Assembly: GCF_016809835.1 (NCBI RefSeq)
Contig: NZ_JAFBIL020000002.1
Span: 186,001-250,000 of the forward strand
DNA length: 64,000 nt
Origin: Massilia soli
GTDB lineage: Bacteria > Pseudomonadota > Gammaproteobacteria > Burkholderiales > Burkholderiaceae_D
Direction: 5' to 3'
Shown: positions 30,137 through 39,156 of the stretch, in pieces
How the letters are laid out: each line of letters starts with the position of its first letter
Numbering within the stretch: position 1 is the stretch's first letter
Notes under the pieces: generated by a model
Database searches by the model: none
What the model saw: only the letters and a program-made list of their open reading frames with translations
Told to the model about the DNA's origin: nothing
Program-made: the position numbers and the translations under genes

Positions 30137-30586
30137 ATGCGCGTTGGGGAACTCTGTACCGTTGAAACCATCTACTGCATGCGCGACGAGACCGTCCAGG
30201 GCGCCGCCGCGCTGATGCGCAAGCACCATGTCGGCGACGTCGTCGTCATCGAGCAGCCCAACGGCGAACGCACGCCGGTCGGCATTGTCACCGACCGCGA
30301 CATCGTGGTGTCGGTTATCGCGCTCGGGCTCGATCCGGCCAGCCTGCTGGTCGGCGACATCATGAGCGACGACCTGCTGACCATCATTGAAGACGACGAC
30401 GTCTATGAAACCATCGAGCGGATGCGCTTTCGCGGCATCCGGCGGGTGCCGGTGGTCAACAGCGCCGGGGGCCTGACGGGCATCGTCAGCGTCGACGACC
30501 TGCTCGAGTTCCTGGCCGAGGAGATGGGCGAGCTGTCGCGCATCAGCTCGCACCAACAAGCGCACGAAAAGCGCGTCAAGCAGTAG
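30137..30586 (+). CDS. Tandem CBS-domain protein
   Basis: A 149-residue protein consisting of two CBS domains (about 10-60 and 75-130). Such Bateman modules bind adenine nucleotides and act as sensors. Visible motifs are VGIVTDRDIVVSVIALG at the end of the first domain, and GIRRVPVVNSAGGLTGIVS in the second. A GGGAG lies before the ATG. An FNR-like box about 90 bases upstream suggests oxygen-linked control, as for stand-alone CBS proteins in other Proteobacteria. The regulated target is not visible. Confidence 0.9.
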   Translation: MRVGELCTVETIYCMRDETVQGAAALMRKHHVGDVVVIEQPNGERTPVGIVTDRDIVVSVIALGLDPASLLVGDIMSDDLLTIIEDDDVYETIERMRFRGIRRVPVVNSAGGLTGIVSVDDLLEFLAEEMGELSRISSHQQAHEKRVKQ

Positions 30587-30678
30587 CGTAAAGCCCACAG
30601 ATGGAAAGGGAGCGCTATGCTATCATGTTGCTTTCGGGCATCTTCTATTGCCCTGTATGCATAGCAACGGAGAATCAC

Positions 30679-31464
30679 ATGGCAGGCAGCAGCAGGGTTG
30701 AAGGAATTTCGTTCGCGGGCAAGGTTGTGCTGGTGACTGGCGCCGCCGGCGGCATTGGCCGGGCGGCTGCGCTGGCGTTCGGCCGGGCCGGCGCCTGCGT
30801 GGTCGTGGCCGACACCTCGGTCGATGGCGGCCATGCCACCGCGGCGATGATCGTCGAGGCTGGCGGCAAAGCCCTGTTCGTTGCATGTAATGTCACCCGC
30901 GACGCCGAGGTCGAGGCGCTGATCGACAAGACGGTCTCGTACTACGGCCGGCTTGACTGCGCCTTCAACAATGCCGGCATCGAGGAAGAATACCTGCCGC
31001 TGGCCGAAGCCGACGAAGCGCTGTACGACCGCATCATGAGCGTCAACGTCAAGGGCACCTGGCTGTGCATGAAGTACGAAATTCGCCAGATGCTCAAGCA
31101 GGAAGGCGGCGGCGTCATCGTCAACACGGCGTCGGTGGCCGGTCTGGTCGGGGCGCCGACGCAGGCGATCTACGCGGCGAGCAAGCACGCCGTGGTGGGC
31201 ATGACCAAGACGGCGGCGGTGGAATATGGCCGCGCCGGCATCCGCATCAACAGCGTCTGCCCTGGGCTGATCGACACGCCGCTGCTGGCGCGCGCGCTCA
31301 AGCGCGAACCTGGCCGCGAACAAAAGCTCAAGGACGCCAACCCGATCGGCCGCCTGGGCCAGGCTGGCGACATCGCCGATGCCGCCATGTGGCTGTGTTC
31401 GAGCCACGCCGCCTTCATCACCGGGCACCAGCTGGCGGTCGACGGCGGGCTTAGCGCCATCTGA
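30679..31464 (+). CDS. SDR family oxidoreductase
   Basis: A classical short-chain dehydrogenase of 261 residues. It has the NAD(P)-binding TGAAGGIG motif, NNAGIEEE after the fourth strand, catalytic Ser in NTASVAGL and YAASK (Tyr and Lys). It ends with the usual AFITGHQLAVDGG. The substrate cannot be told. An ATG at 30679 with GGAG upstream is chosen. It is convergent with a flavodoxin-like gene, separated by 10 bases. Confidence 0.92.
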   Translation: MAGSSRVEGISFAGKVVLVTGAAGGIGRAAALAFGRAGACVVVADTSVDGGHATAAMIVEAGGKALFVACNVTRDAEVEALIDKTVSYYGRLDCAFNNAGIEEEYLPLAEADEALYDRIMSVNVKGTWLCMKYEIRQMLKQEGGGVIVNTASVAGLVGAPTQAIYAASKHAVVGMTKTAAVEYGRAGIRINSVCPGLIDTPLLARALKREPGREQKLKDANPIGRLGQAGDIADAAMWLCSSHAAFITGHQLAVDGGLSAI

Positions 31465-31474
31465 GGCGCCGCTC

Positions 31475-32548
31475 CTATTTCGGGCGTGGCGCCTTCAGTG
31501 CTGAATCGGGCTGCGACAGCCGGCCTGCGCGCAGTTCGACCACCGCCCGCGCCACCGCCCGCGCTACATTGCGCACTTCCTCCTGGACATCGGTATCGCG
31601 GTCGAACACTTCGTGGCTCTCGGCGTACGATTCAAAGTAGCCGATAAAACGGTCCAGGCGCGCCATGCGTCCCGCGTCGATCAGCCCCATCCAGTCGAGC
31701 CAGTCCGACAGGCCGCGCCGCGTGCCTTCGATGCCGGCCACGTCGCCGTGCACCACCACGCCGTACACCCGTCCGGCCAGGTGCTTGGGATAATCCCAGC
31801 CAGCCAGCTCGAGTTCTTTCGCGATCTCGGCTTTCTTGCCATGGGTGGACGTCGGATCGGGGTTGCCGCCGTCGGCGCACACGAGGCGGTCGATCATCAG
31901 CTTGAGCGCCGATGGCGCGCTGTACCAGTACACCGGCGTCAGGATGATGACGGCGTGCGCCGCCACCCACTTTTCGTAAATCTCGGCCATCCAGTCATTG
32001 GTCTGGCGCTCGGCATGGTTGGGGTAGCAGCTGCATGGCCAGTGGCACAGCGGCATTGCGGTCGACACGCAAGCCTTGCAGGGGTGGATGTGGCGGTCGT
32101 AGTCGGACGTCAGCAGGCTCAGGTCGAGCAGGTCGGTTTCCATCCCGGCAGCCTCCAGCACCTCCTGGGCCAGTTCGGTCATGCGGAAGCTCTTCGACAT
32201 CTCACCGGGGCAGGTGCCATCGTTGCGCGCTGAGCCATTGATCAGCAGCACGCGCGAGCGGGTAGCGGGGTTTTTCTGGTGCTTGTCGGCGTCGATCAGG
32301 CGGTCGCGGGTGGCGCGCCATTCGACTGACAGGTCATAGTCCGGATCGGCGAAGCCGGGCCCGGCTTTCGCGGTGACGGGCGCCTTGCGGCTGTCGCGGT
32401 AGTTGGACCAGGCGACCTCCTCGACGGCGGCAAGCGCGTCGCCCACCGCCTCGAAGCGCGGATCCATGAAGGAGCGGTGAAACACCAGCCGGAATTCGTC
32501 GCGCCCCAGCTTGTCCGGCGCCTGACCCTTGCGTACATCGACCATCAT
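31475..32548 (-). CDS. Flavodoxin-fold NAD(P)H-dependent oxidoreductase
   Basis: A 357-residue protein with a flavodoxin-like FMN reductase domain. The phosphate-binding loop region is VLLINGSARNDGT (about 108-120), and ILTPVYWYSAPSALKLMIDR is the typical FMN-ring loop. An N-terminal extension of about 100 residues and a C-terminal tail are unlike minimal flavodoxins. A Cys-rich stretch (CKACVSTAMPLCHWPCSCY) lies in the domain. The start at 32548 (GGGAG upstream) is preferred. Function is probably quinone or nitro reduction; this is inferred. Confidence 0.85.
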   Translation of the reverse strand: MMVDVRKGQAPDKLGRDEFRLVFHRSFMDPRFEAVGDALAAVEEVAWSNYRDSRKAPVTAKAGPGFADPDYDLSVEWRATRDRLIDADKHQKNPATRSRVLLINGSARNDGTCPGEMSKSFRMTELAQEVLEAAGMETDLLDLSLLTSDYDRHIHPCKACVSTAMPLCHWPCSCYPNHAERQTNDWMAEIYEKWVAAHAVIILTPVYWYSAPSALKLMIDRLVCADGGNPDPTSTHGKKAEIAKELELAGWDYPKHLAGRVYGVVVHGDVAGIEGTRRGLSDWLDWMGLIDAGRMARLDRFIGYFESYAESHEVFDRDTDVQEEVRNVARAVARAVVELRAGRLSQPDSALKAPRPK

Positions 32549-32673
32549 CTGCTCCCGTTGTTGATGCACAAGTATGCAGTACGGAAGGCAGGCGCAATGT
32601 TAGATGGCGAACCCGAGCGGGCTACGGGCGAAAAAAAAGCGATGTCACCGTTGAGTGGGGAATTGACTCCGTC

Positions 32674-32772
32674 ATTCCCGCGCAGGCGGGAATCGGTACT
32701 GACGCCGTCGCCCCTGCGCAGGCAGGGGTCTATACTCGGCACGATTAGTATGGGCCCCTGCCTGCGCAGGGG
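32674..32772. repeat. Cluster of three REP-like hairpins
   Basis: Three short palindromes: ATTCCCGC/GCGGGAAT (32674-32693) with loop GCAG; CCCCTGC/GCAGGGG (32711-32728) with loop GCAG; and the same stem with loop CTGC (32755-32772), which is the second copy reversed. This inverted pair arrangement is typical of BIME-type REP clusters. Copies of GTCGCCCCTGCGCAGGCAGG are familiar from Oxalobacteraceae intergenic regions. Confidence 0.75.
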
Positions 32773-32937
32773 CGACGTTGGCTTGCATTGCCGATTTCAT
32801 TGTGGCTGTCGCTTCTGAAACGGCACTTGGCTGCCGAGCGAGTCGTGTCAAGCAGATTATTCCGGACAACAGCGGGCGTGCGCGGGCACGACGTGACGGT
32901 GGCCACTCCGCTATCCACATGTAACGGTGACAGGGCG

Positions 32938-32963
32938 AAAAAAAACCTGGCCGCAGCCAGGTT
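32938..32963 (-). terminator. Intrinsic terminator of the TPR gene
   Basis: On the minus strand, AACCTGGC-TGCG-GCCAGGTT (positions 32963-32944) is followed by a run of T. It lies 19 bases after the stop of the TPR gene that ends at 32982. Confidence 0.85.
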
Positions 32964-32981
32964 CTTTAACAGCGCTGAAAC

Positions 32982-34343
32982 TTACTTGGTCGGCGCTGGC
33001 GCAGCTGCCGGCGCAGGCGGCGCCGCCGGTGCCGCAGCCGCCGCCGGGGCCGCCGCTGCACGCGGCGCCGCGTTCAGGTAGGTGATCCAGTACTTCGACA
33101 GGTCGGTCAAGCCATCGTTGCCCTTCAAGCCTTCAAACGCCTTGATCGCATCTGCCTTGCGGCCAGCCTTCGCGTAGGCAATCGCCAGGCGCAGCTTGGA
33201 CTCGTCGGCGCGCTTCAGGCCGCCCTTGGCGATACCTTGCTCCATCAGCGAGATGCCCTTGTCGAACTGGTCCATCGTGACATACGCGTAACCGAGGTTG
33301 ACCAGTCCGGTGCCGTCCTTCGACTTCATCGCGCTCGCTTCGCCGCTGGCGATGTTCTTCGCATCGTCGGCCGCCTGCTTGTTGGCCTTGTCGCGCAATG
33401 CCTTGTGCGGGCCGGCGCTGGTGCCCTTGCCCATCACGCCAGCAGCGTAGCCTTCATCCATCGCCTTTTTGGCTTCGGTCGGGAAACCTGCCAGCAATGC
33501 CAGCTCAGCCATTTCGGAGTACTCGAGCGGATCGAGGGTCGTCATCGCCATGTCCTGCAGGCGCAGCACGTCGAGGCGGAAGCGGTCGTTCCAGGTCGAC
33601 TTGCGCTGCATGCGGCTCAGCAGGTCGGTCCAGAAATCGTCGTTCGGGTGGTGGGCGACCAGCTTTTCCATGGCCATGATGTAAGTTGCATCATCCTTCA
33701 GCTTCGCCGCCGAGCTGCCCAGCAGGCGCAAGTCTTCCAGCTCAGGCACTTTGCCTGCTTTTTCGGCATCGGCGATGATCGGCAGCACTTCGTTCTTGGC
33801 GTTGGCGAAGTCGCCGCTCAGGTAATACGCGCGCACCAGCGGGCCGCGCACTTTCTCGGGCGTGGTGCTTTCCTTCTGGTAGCGCTTCATCCACTCGATT
33901 GCTTTTGGATAGTTCTTCGCGTTGTAGTGATAGTTGCCCAGCGCCTGAACGAAGTCAGCCTGCTCGGTGGCCGGCAAGCGGCCCGAAGTAATCACCGCTT
34001 CCAGCGCGCCCATCGCCATCGCATCGTTGCCGGACGACGAGCCCAGCGCCAGCTTCATGCGGTTGAGCACATAGTCTTCATACGGGGTGCGGTTCGGGAA
34101 CGCTTCTGCTTGAGTGATGCGCTCCTGCATCTCGGCGAATTTCTTGTTCGCCAACATTTCTTTGAACACGTTCGGATCGATCAGCTTGAACATTTCCGGA
34201 CGGACAGTGTCCTTCGCCGGTTCGGCGGCCGGGGCAGCCGCTGGCTTCGCCTGGGCATGCGCGCTGGTCAGCAGGGCAGGCGCGGCATTCAGGCCGATTG
34301 CGGCCAGGAGCAAGCTGATACGAGCAAGACGGAATTGGGACAT
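32982..34343 (-). CDS. Exported TPR protein with Ala/Pro-rich tail
   Basis: A 453-residue exported protein: a signal peptide (1-30, cleavage after TSAHA), a linker rich in Ala and Pro, then helical repeats including a TPR-like KNYPKAIEWMKRYQKE and YVTMDQFDKGISLMEQG, and a C-terminal tail made almost only of Ala and Pro (about 420-453). Such tails can attach to peptidoglycan or other surfaces, but that is inference. AAGGA precedes the ATG. The function is unknown. Confidence 0.8.
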   Translation of the reverse strand: MSQFRLARISLLLAAIGLNAAPALLTSAHAQAKPAAAPAAEPAKDTVRPEMFKLIDPNVFKEMLANKKFAEMQERITQAEAFPNRTPYEDYVLNRMKLALGSSSGNDAMAMGALEAVITSGRLPATEQADFVQALGNYHYNAKNYPKAIEWMKRYQKESTTPEKVRGPLVRAYYLSGDFANAKNEVLPIIADAEKAGKVPELEDLRLLGSSAAKLKDDATYIMAMEKLVAHHPNDDFWTDLLSRMQRKSTWNDRFRLDVLRLQDMAMTTLDPLEYSEMAELALLAGFPTEAKKAMDEGYAAGVMGKGTSAGPHKALRDKANKQAADDAKNIASGEASAMKSKDGTGLVNLGYAYVTMDQFDKGISLMEQGIAKGGLKRADESKLRLAIAYAKAGRKADAIKAFEGLKGNDGLTDLSKYWITYLNAAPRAAAAPAAAAAPAAPPAPAAAPAPTK

Positions 34344-34537
34344 GAATGATCCTTCGACAAATGAACAAAGAGGTGGTGTAACCGGTACTACAACGCGCGA
34401 GTCCGGCAATCGGTGCACAAGGCAGTTTCAGCGACGCCGGTCGCAGAAAGCGCACATTGTGGCATAAAGTAGACAAACCGACCCTGCAATCGTGTGAGCA
34501 AACGTTTCCGCCGCCCGCAACTTCCAACATCGGGAAG

Positions 34538-34605
34538 TTCCAAAATCGGGGACAGACCACCATTTTGGAATCTTCCAAAATGGTGGTCTGTCCCCGATTT
34601 TGGAA
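34538..34605. repeat. Perfect 33-base inverted repeat (68-base hairpin)
   Basis: A 33-base arm (34538-34570) is followed, after a TC spacer, by its exact reverse complement (34573-34605). Each arm itself begins TTCCAAAAT and ends ATTTTGGAA, giving an inner palindrome. The core GGTCTGTCCCC is a motif I recall from REP-type repeats of Betaproteobacteria. The element sits in the 281-base gap upstream of the TPR gene and downstream of the GlcNAc operon. Confidence 0.85.
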
Positions 34606-34624
34606 TATTTTGGAGCAGTGGGGT

Positions 34625-36112
34625 TCAGGCGTTGTCGAAACCGGGGACCGGGACCTGGCCGTTGGCTTCCAGTTCGCCAGCGAGCCAGGCGTCGACTGCG
34701 TCCAGCGCGGGCGCGGCGAAGCCGTAGGTGAGCAGGGCGGGCGCGTCGAAGTCGAGCGCCTGGTAGGGGTTCCACAACGCCAGGTGCAGGTCCGGCTTGA
34801 AGCGCGCGCGCGCGTTCGGGCCGTAACGCACCCGCGAGGTCGAGGCGAGGATCACGAAACGCCCGTCCGCAGGCAGCGTGCTCCAGTCGAACGATTCCGC
34901 ATCGGCGTAAGTCACCGTGTCGACGTCGAAACGCCGCGCCAGTACTTTTGCCAGCACGCCGGCGGTAACGCCGGCTTCGGATACGCCGTCGCTGACGGCA
35001 TCCTGGCGCATCACCAGCCGTACCCTGGCGCCGAGCGGCGGGCGCTGCGGATCGCCGCGCGCGGTGAGGCCGCGCTTCCAGCCTTCGGCCATCACGGCGC
35101 GGTCGTCTTCGTCGGCCGCGTAGTCGCATTGCGCGCAGGCGTAAGTCGCCGTCAGCGACGCCAGTCGTTCGAGCTTGCGTTCGACCTCCGCCATCGCCAG
35201 CTCGCCCGATTCGATCGCCCGTGCGATGGCATCGATCGTTTCTTCTTGCGTGACCGGCGTGCCGAGCGCCATCACCATGTCGGCGCCCGCGACCAGCGCC
35301 AGCACGGCGGCGTGGCCGACGCCGTAGCGTCCCGCGATTGCGTGCATGTCCATGCCGTCGGTGATGATCACGCCCTGGTACTGCCATTGGTCGCGCAGCA
35401 GGTCGCCGAGGATCCGGCGCGACATCGTGGCCGGGTGGTCCGGGTCAAGCGCCGGGTAGACGATATGCGCTGTCATCATCGCCGGCGCGCTGGCCGAGGC
35501 CAGGCGGAACGGCGCGAATTCGAATTGTTCGAGTTCGGCCAGCGGCTTGTCGACCGTCGGCAGGTCGCGGTGCGAGTCGACGTGGGTGTCGCCGTGTCCC
35601 GGGAAGTGCTTGACGCAGCAGGCCACGCCTTCCGATTCGCTGCCTGCCATCCAGGCCATCGCCAGCTCGGTGGCGCGCTGCGGGTCGGCGCCGAACGAGC
35701 GCTCGGCGATCACCGGATTGTGCGGGTTGTTGTTCAGGTCGAGCACCGGAGCGAAGTTCCAGTTGAAGCCGAGCGCCTTGACCGCGCGCGCGACCGCCGC
35801 GCCGGTGCGGTACGCCAGGTCCTCGTCGTCGGCCGCGCCCAGCGCCATCGCCGATGGCGGCGCCGGTACCCAGGTCGAGCGGACCACCGCGCCGCCTTCC
35901 TGGTCAAGCGCGATCAGTGCGCCCGCTCCCATGGCATCAAGCAGGTCGGAGGTCAGGCGCTTGAGCTGCGCGGCGTCGGTCATGTTCTGGCGGAACAGGC
36001 AGGCGCCGCGCACGCTGTTGGCGCGCATGAATTCGGCCGTGGCGTCGTCCAGCACGGGGCCGGGGAAGCGGATCATGATCAGCTGGCCGGCGAGTTTGCG
36101 GTATTGGTTCAA
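34625..36112 (-). CDS. GH3 family beta-N-acetylglucosaminidase
   Basis: A glycoside hydrolase family 3 enzyme, likely releasing terminal GlcNAc from chitooligosaccharides or peptidoglycan fragments. The NagZ-type motifs are visible: KHFPGHGDTHVDSHRDLP (catalytic His-Asp pair) and VIITDGMDM (nucleophile Asp). The N-terminal TIM barrel (about 1-340) is followed by a C-terminal alpha/beta domain (about 350-495), longer than E. coli NagZ. No signal peptide, so probably cytoplasmic. The best start is a TTG at 36112 with a GGAG upstream; an ATG at 36076 is the alternative. Last gene of the GlcNAc operon. Confidence 0.9.
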   Translation of the reverse strand: MNQYRKLAGQLIMIRFPGPVLDDATAEFMRANSVRGACLFRQNMTDAAQLKRLTSDLLDAMGAGALIALDQEGGAVVRSTWVPAPPSAMALGAADDEDLAYRTGAAVARAVKALGFNWNFAPVLDLNNNPHNPVIAERSFGADPQRATELAMAWMAGSESEGVACCVKHFPGHGDTHVDSHRDLPTVDKPLAELEQFEFAPFRLASASAPAMMTAHIVYPALDPDHPATMSRRILGDLLRDQWQYQGVIITDGMDMHAIAGRYGVGHAAVLALVAGADMVMALGTPVTQEETIDAIARAIESGELAMAEVERKLERLASLTATYACAQCDYAADEDDRAVMAEGWKRGLTARGDPQRPPLGARVRLVMRQDAVSDGVSEAGVTAGVLAKVLARRFDVDTVTYADAESFDWSTLPADGRFVILASTSRVRYGPNARARFKPDLHLALWNPYQALDFDAPALLTYGFAAPALDAVDAWLAGELEANGQVPVPGFDNA

Positions 36113-36132
36113 TTGACAGCTCCGTGCCTTGC

Positions 36133-37155
36133 TTAGTTTGTCTTGGTGACTTTGCTGAGGTGGCGCGGACGGTCCGGGTCCATGCCGCGCGCTTCGGCCA
36201 GCTTGGCGGCCATCACATAGAACGCCTGCACCGCGACGATCGGGTCGAGGTCGGGCGTCGGCGCCGTCGGCAGGGTCAGGTCGCGCTCGGCGATGTCGGC
36301 CGGTGCCGCCAGCAGGACGCGCGCGCCGCGCGCGCGCATCTCGGTGGCCAGCTGCACCAGCCCAGCCTGGGTCGGGCCGCGCGTGGCGAAGATCATCAGC
36401 GGATAGCCTTCTTCGATCAGCGCCATCGGGCCGTGCTTGATCTCGGCGCCGGAGAATGCCTCGGCCTGCAGGGCCGAGGTTTCCTTGAACTTGAGCGCCG
36501 ATTCGAGCGCGATCGGGAAGCTGATGCCGCGGCCGACGACCATGATGTTGCGGGCCGGGGCCAGCACCTCGATGGCGGGCGACCAGTCCGCTTGCGCGGC
36601 CAGCGCCAGCGCATCGGGCAGCGCGGCCAGGCCTTGTTTCAGGTCCGGGTCGTTCTGCCATTCCGACACCAGGCGCGCACCGGCGACCAGGCTGGTGATG
36701 AAGCTCTTGGTGGCGGCCACGCTCTGCTCTTTGCCTGCGTGCAGCGGCATCGCCCATTCGGCGGCCTGCGCCAGCGGCGAGCTGATGTCGTTGACCAGGG
36801 CGACGGTGGTCGCGCCGCCGTTGCGGAAATAGCCGGTCGGCTCGACCACGTCGGGGCTTTGGCCGGACTGCGAGATGGCGATCGTCAGCGTGTTGCGCGT
36901 GACCAGCGGCGACTTGTACAGGGTCAGCAGCGACATCGGCAGCGACGCCACCACGCGCCCCATGCGCGCCATGATCAGGTAGGCGCAGTAGTTCGCCGCG
37001 TGGTCCGAGCTGCCGCGCGCGATTGTGAGCGCGGTGTTGAACTGGGTGGTGCGGAGCGTTTGCCCGAGCGCGGCGTAGCGGTCGGCGTCTTGCGACAGTT
37101 GCAGCGCGACGCATTCTGCCGCGGACACGGCCTCTTTAAGCATCATTGAGGTCAC
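36133..37155 (-). CDS. nagBII: SIS-domain glucosamine-6-phosphate deaminase
   Basis: A 340-residue two-SIS-domain protein, related to the isomerase half of GlmS but without the glutaminase. SIS motifs ARGSSDHAA and ISQSGQSPDVV lie in the first domain, and GRGISFPIALESALKFKE with SGAEIKHGPMALIE in the second. It ends DPDRPRHLSKVTKT, the GlmS-type end. As in other nag clusters this form replaces NagB, converting GlcN6P to fructose-6-phosphate and ammonia. The GTG start at 37155 has AAGGAG upstream and overlaps nagA by 20 bases. Confidence 0.9.
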   Translation of the reverse strand: MTSMMLKEAVSAAECVALQLSQDADRYAALGQTLRTTQFNTALTIARGSSDHAANYCAYLIMARMGRVVASLPMSLLTLYKSPLVTRNTLTIAISQSGQSPDVVEPTGYFRNGGATTVALVNDISSPLAQAAEWAMPLHAGKEQSVAATKSFITSLVAGARLVSEWQNDPDLKQGLAALPDALALAAQADWSPAIEVLAPARNIMVVGRGISFPIALESALKFKETSALQAEAFSGAEIKHGPMALIEEGYPLMIFATRGPTQAGLVQLATEMRARGARVLLAAPADIAERDLTLPTAPTPDLDPIVAVQAFYVMAAKLAEARGMDPDRPRHLSKVTKTN

Positions 37156-38248
37156 AGGCTTCTCCTTCGATATAAACAGATTTGATGTTCAGGTTGCGGT
37201 CGAGGACCACAAGGTCGGCGTAGCAGCCGGGCGCCAGGCGCCCGATCTGCGTCTCGCCGAGATAGTCGGCGGCATAGGTGGAGACGCGGCGCGAGGCGTC
37301 GGCCAGGTCGAGGCCGAGCGAGACCAGGTTGCGCAGCGCCTGGTCCATCGTCAGCGTGCTGCCGGCCAGCGTGCCGTCGGGCAGGCGCACCCCGCCCATG
37401 CACTTGTGGACGACCTGGCGGCCCAGCATGTACTCGCCATCCGGCATGCCGGTGGCGGCGGTGGAATCGGTGACGCAGTAAAGGTTCGGAATCGCGCGCA
37501 GCGCGACCTTGATGGCGCCCGGGTGCACGTGCAGCAGGTCGGGAATCAGCTCGGCGTACTGTGCGTGCGCCAGCGCCGCCCCGACCATGCCCGGCTCGCG
37601 GTGGTGCAGGCCGTTCATGGCGTTGAACAGGTGCGTGAAGCCTGCCGCGCCGTGCGCCAGCGCTGCCACGCCGTCGTCGTAAGAGCCCATGGTGTGGCCG
37701 ATCTGCACCCGGATGCCGGCGTCGGCCAGCTCGCGCACCAGCTGCAGGTGGCCTTCCAGTTCGGGCGCCACGGTAATCAGGCGCATTGGCGCGTGTTCGC
37801 CCAGCTTGTTCACTTCGCCGAGCGTGGCCGAGCGCGCGTACGGCGGCTGCGCGCCCAGCTTGCCGGCGTTGATGTACGGGCCTTCAAGGTGCACGCCGAG
37901 GATGCGCGCGCTGCCGGCGACCGGGTTGGCGCAGGCCGCGCCAATCGCTTTGAGCGCCATTACGATGTCCTCGGGCGGCGCGGTCATCGTGGTCGCCAGC
38001 AGGCTGGTGGTGCCGTGCTTCGCATGCATCTTCGCGATGACATGCGGCGCGTCGCCGCCCTGCATGATGTCCTTGCCGCCGGCGCCGTGCACGTGCAGGT
38101 CGACGAAGCCGGGGATGATGTAGTCGTCGCTGTTGAGCCCCGGGTCGGCAGCGCCGCCGTCGATCGCGTCGATCCGTTTGCCGAAGCGGACTTCGCCGCT
38201 GACCCAGCCGCCTGGGGTCAGGATATTGCCCTTGATTGCGTTCCTCAT
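37136..38248 (-). CDS. nagA: N-acetylglucosamine-6-phosphate deacetylase
   Basis: Amidohydrolase that removes acetate from GlcNAc-6-phosphate, 370 residues. Signature motifs are the HVHG near the N-terminus, HLEGPYINAGKLGA, the metal-binding QIGHTMGSYDDG and catalytic DSTAATGMPDGEY. Its start overlaps the kinase stop by four bases (ATGA), and its 3' end overlaps the deaminase start. It is the second step of the pathway in this operon. Confidence 0.95.
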   Translation of the reverse strand: MRNAIKGNILTPGGWVSGEVRFGKRIDAIDGGAADPGLNSDDYIIPGFVDLHVHGAGGKDIMQGGDAPHVIAKMHAKHGTTSLLATTMTAPPEDIVMALKAIGAACANPVAGSARILGVHLEGPYINAGKLGAQPPYARSATLGEVNKLGEHAPMRLITVAPELEGHLQLVRELADAGIRVQIGHTMGSYDDGVAALAHGAAGFTHLFNAMNGLHHREPGMVGAALAHAQYAELIPDLLHVHPGAIKVALRAIPNLYCVTDSTAATGMPDGEYMLGRQVVHKCMGGVRLPDGTLAGSTLTMDQALRNLVSLGLDLADASRRVSTYAADYLGETQIGRLAPGCYADLVVLDRNLNIKSVYIEGEACDLNDA

Positions 38249-39120
38249 TGCACGCCTTTCTCGCTATGCTGTTCGATCATGCGCAGTGCGCCGCTGGCGG
38301 CGTCCCCGTGCGCGGTGACGGTGCGTGCCAGCAGTTCCTCGGGCAGCCAGGCGCGCAGCACCTGTCCGAGTCCGCCGCATAAGGCCAGCGGCAGTTCGGC
38401 GGAGGGGTCGAGGGCGCGCGCGATGGCCGCCACTTCAGCGCCTGCGTCAGCCAGGATCTGGCGCGCGGCCGGGTCGCCGGCATTGGCCACCACGATCGGC
38501 GCCAGCGAAGCGAATGCGGTTTGCGAGGCCTTGCCGAGCCAGACCTGGATGGCGTCGCGATTGCCGCCGCAGGCGTCGATGACGTGCTGCGCAAACGCCG
38601 AATGCGGCTTGCGGCCGTCAAGAACCTGTTCGATGTGATTGATGGCGCGCAGTCCCATCCAGCCGCCGCTTGCTTCGTCGCCGGCGGGGAAGCCCCAGCC
38701 GCCCACTTCGCGCTGCTCGCCGTTCGGCAGCAGGACCTGGCCGACGCTGCCGGTGCCGATGGCGACGATCGCACCAGGCTTGCCCTGATGGGCGCCGATC
38801 AGCGTCGTGAAACCGTCGGTTTCCAGCCGCAGCGCCGAATAACCGGGGTTGGCCGCCACGAACTGCGCGGCCCATTCCTTGTTGTGGACACCGGCCAGTC
38901 CAAGGCCGATCGCCATCGCCGACAGCGGAGGGTGGGCGATGCCGGCCGAGGCGAAGGCTGCTGCGACGGCATCGCCGATCGCCTTCCATGCCTTGTCGAT
39001 GCCGTGGGCGAGACCGGAAGGTCCCCCTTGTGCCTGCGCGATTTCGCCGCCGCCGGCGCGCGCGATGCGCACCCGGGTGCCGGTGCCGCCGCCATCGACG
39101 CCGATGAGATAGTCGATCAT
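38245..39120 (-). CDS. nagK: N-acetylglucosamine kinase (BadF/BadG type)
   Basis: ATP-dependent kinase of the BadF/BadG/BcrA/BcrD ASKHA family, 291 residues. The phosphate-binding motif GVDGGGTGTRVRI lies near the N-terminus, and the second phosphate loop is VAIGTGSVGQ, with GGWGFPAGDEASGGWMG in the hinge. Sugar kinases of this type phosphorylate GlcNAc that enters unphosphorylated or is released inside the cell. It is the first gene of the operon, behind a strong promoter. ATG at 39120 is chosen. Confidence 0.92.
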   Translation of the reverse strand: MIDYLIGVDGGGTGTRVRIARAGGGEIAQAQGGPSGLAHGIDKAWKAIGDAVAAAFASAGIAHPPLSAMAIGLGLAGVHNKEWAAQFVAANPGYSALRLETDGFTTLIGAHQGKPGAIVAIGTGSVGQVLLPNGEQREVGGWGFPAGDEASGGWMGLRAINHIEQVLDGRKPHSAFAQHVIDACGGNRDAIQVWLGKASQTAFASLAPIVVANAGDPAARQILADAGAEVAAIARALDPSAELPLALCGGLGQVLRAWLPEELLARTVTAHGDAASGALRMIEQHSEKGVQ

Positions 39121-39156
39121 ATGATGTGCAATCCTGAACCGCAATGTGATCAGGGC

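Larger units (their letters stand above)
32549..32981. other. 433-base gene-free intergenic stretch
   Basis: No gene is seen. It holds the likely promoter region of the flavodoxin-fold gene near 32550-32650, three REP-like hairpins (32674-32772, listed separately), about 150 bases with nothing recognisable, and the terminator of the downstream-oriented TPR gene at 32938-32963. Confidence 0.6.

Noticed and set aside
36113-37114. Upstream extension of the GH3 gene
   Set aside because: Overlaps the SIS deaminase gene in another frame and has no GH3 similarity.
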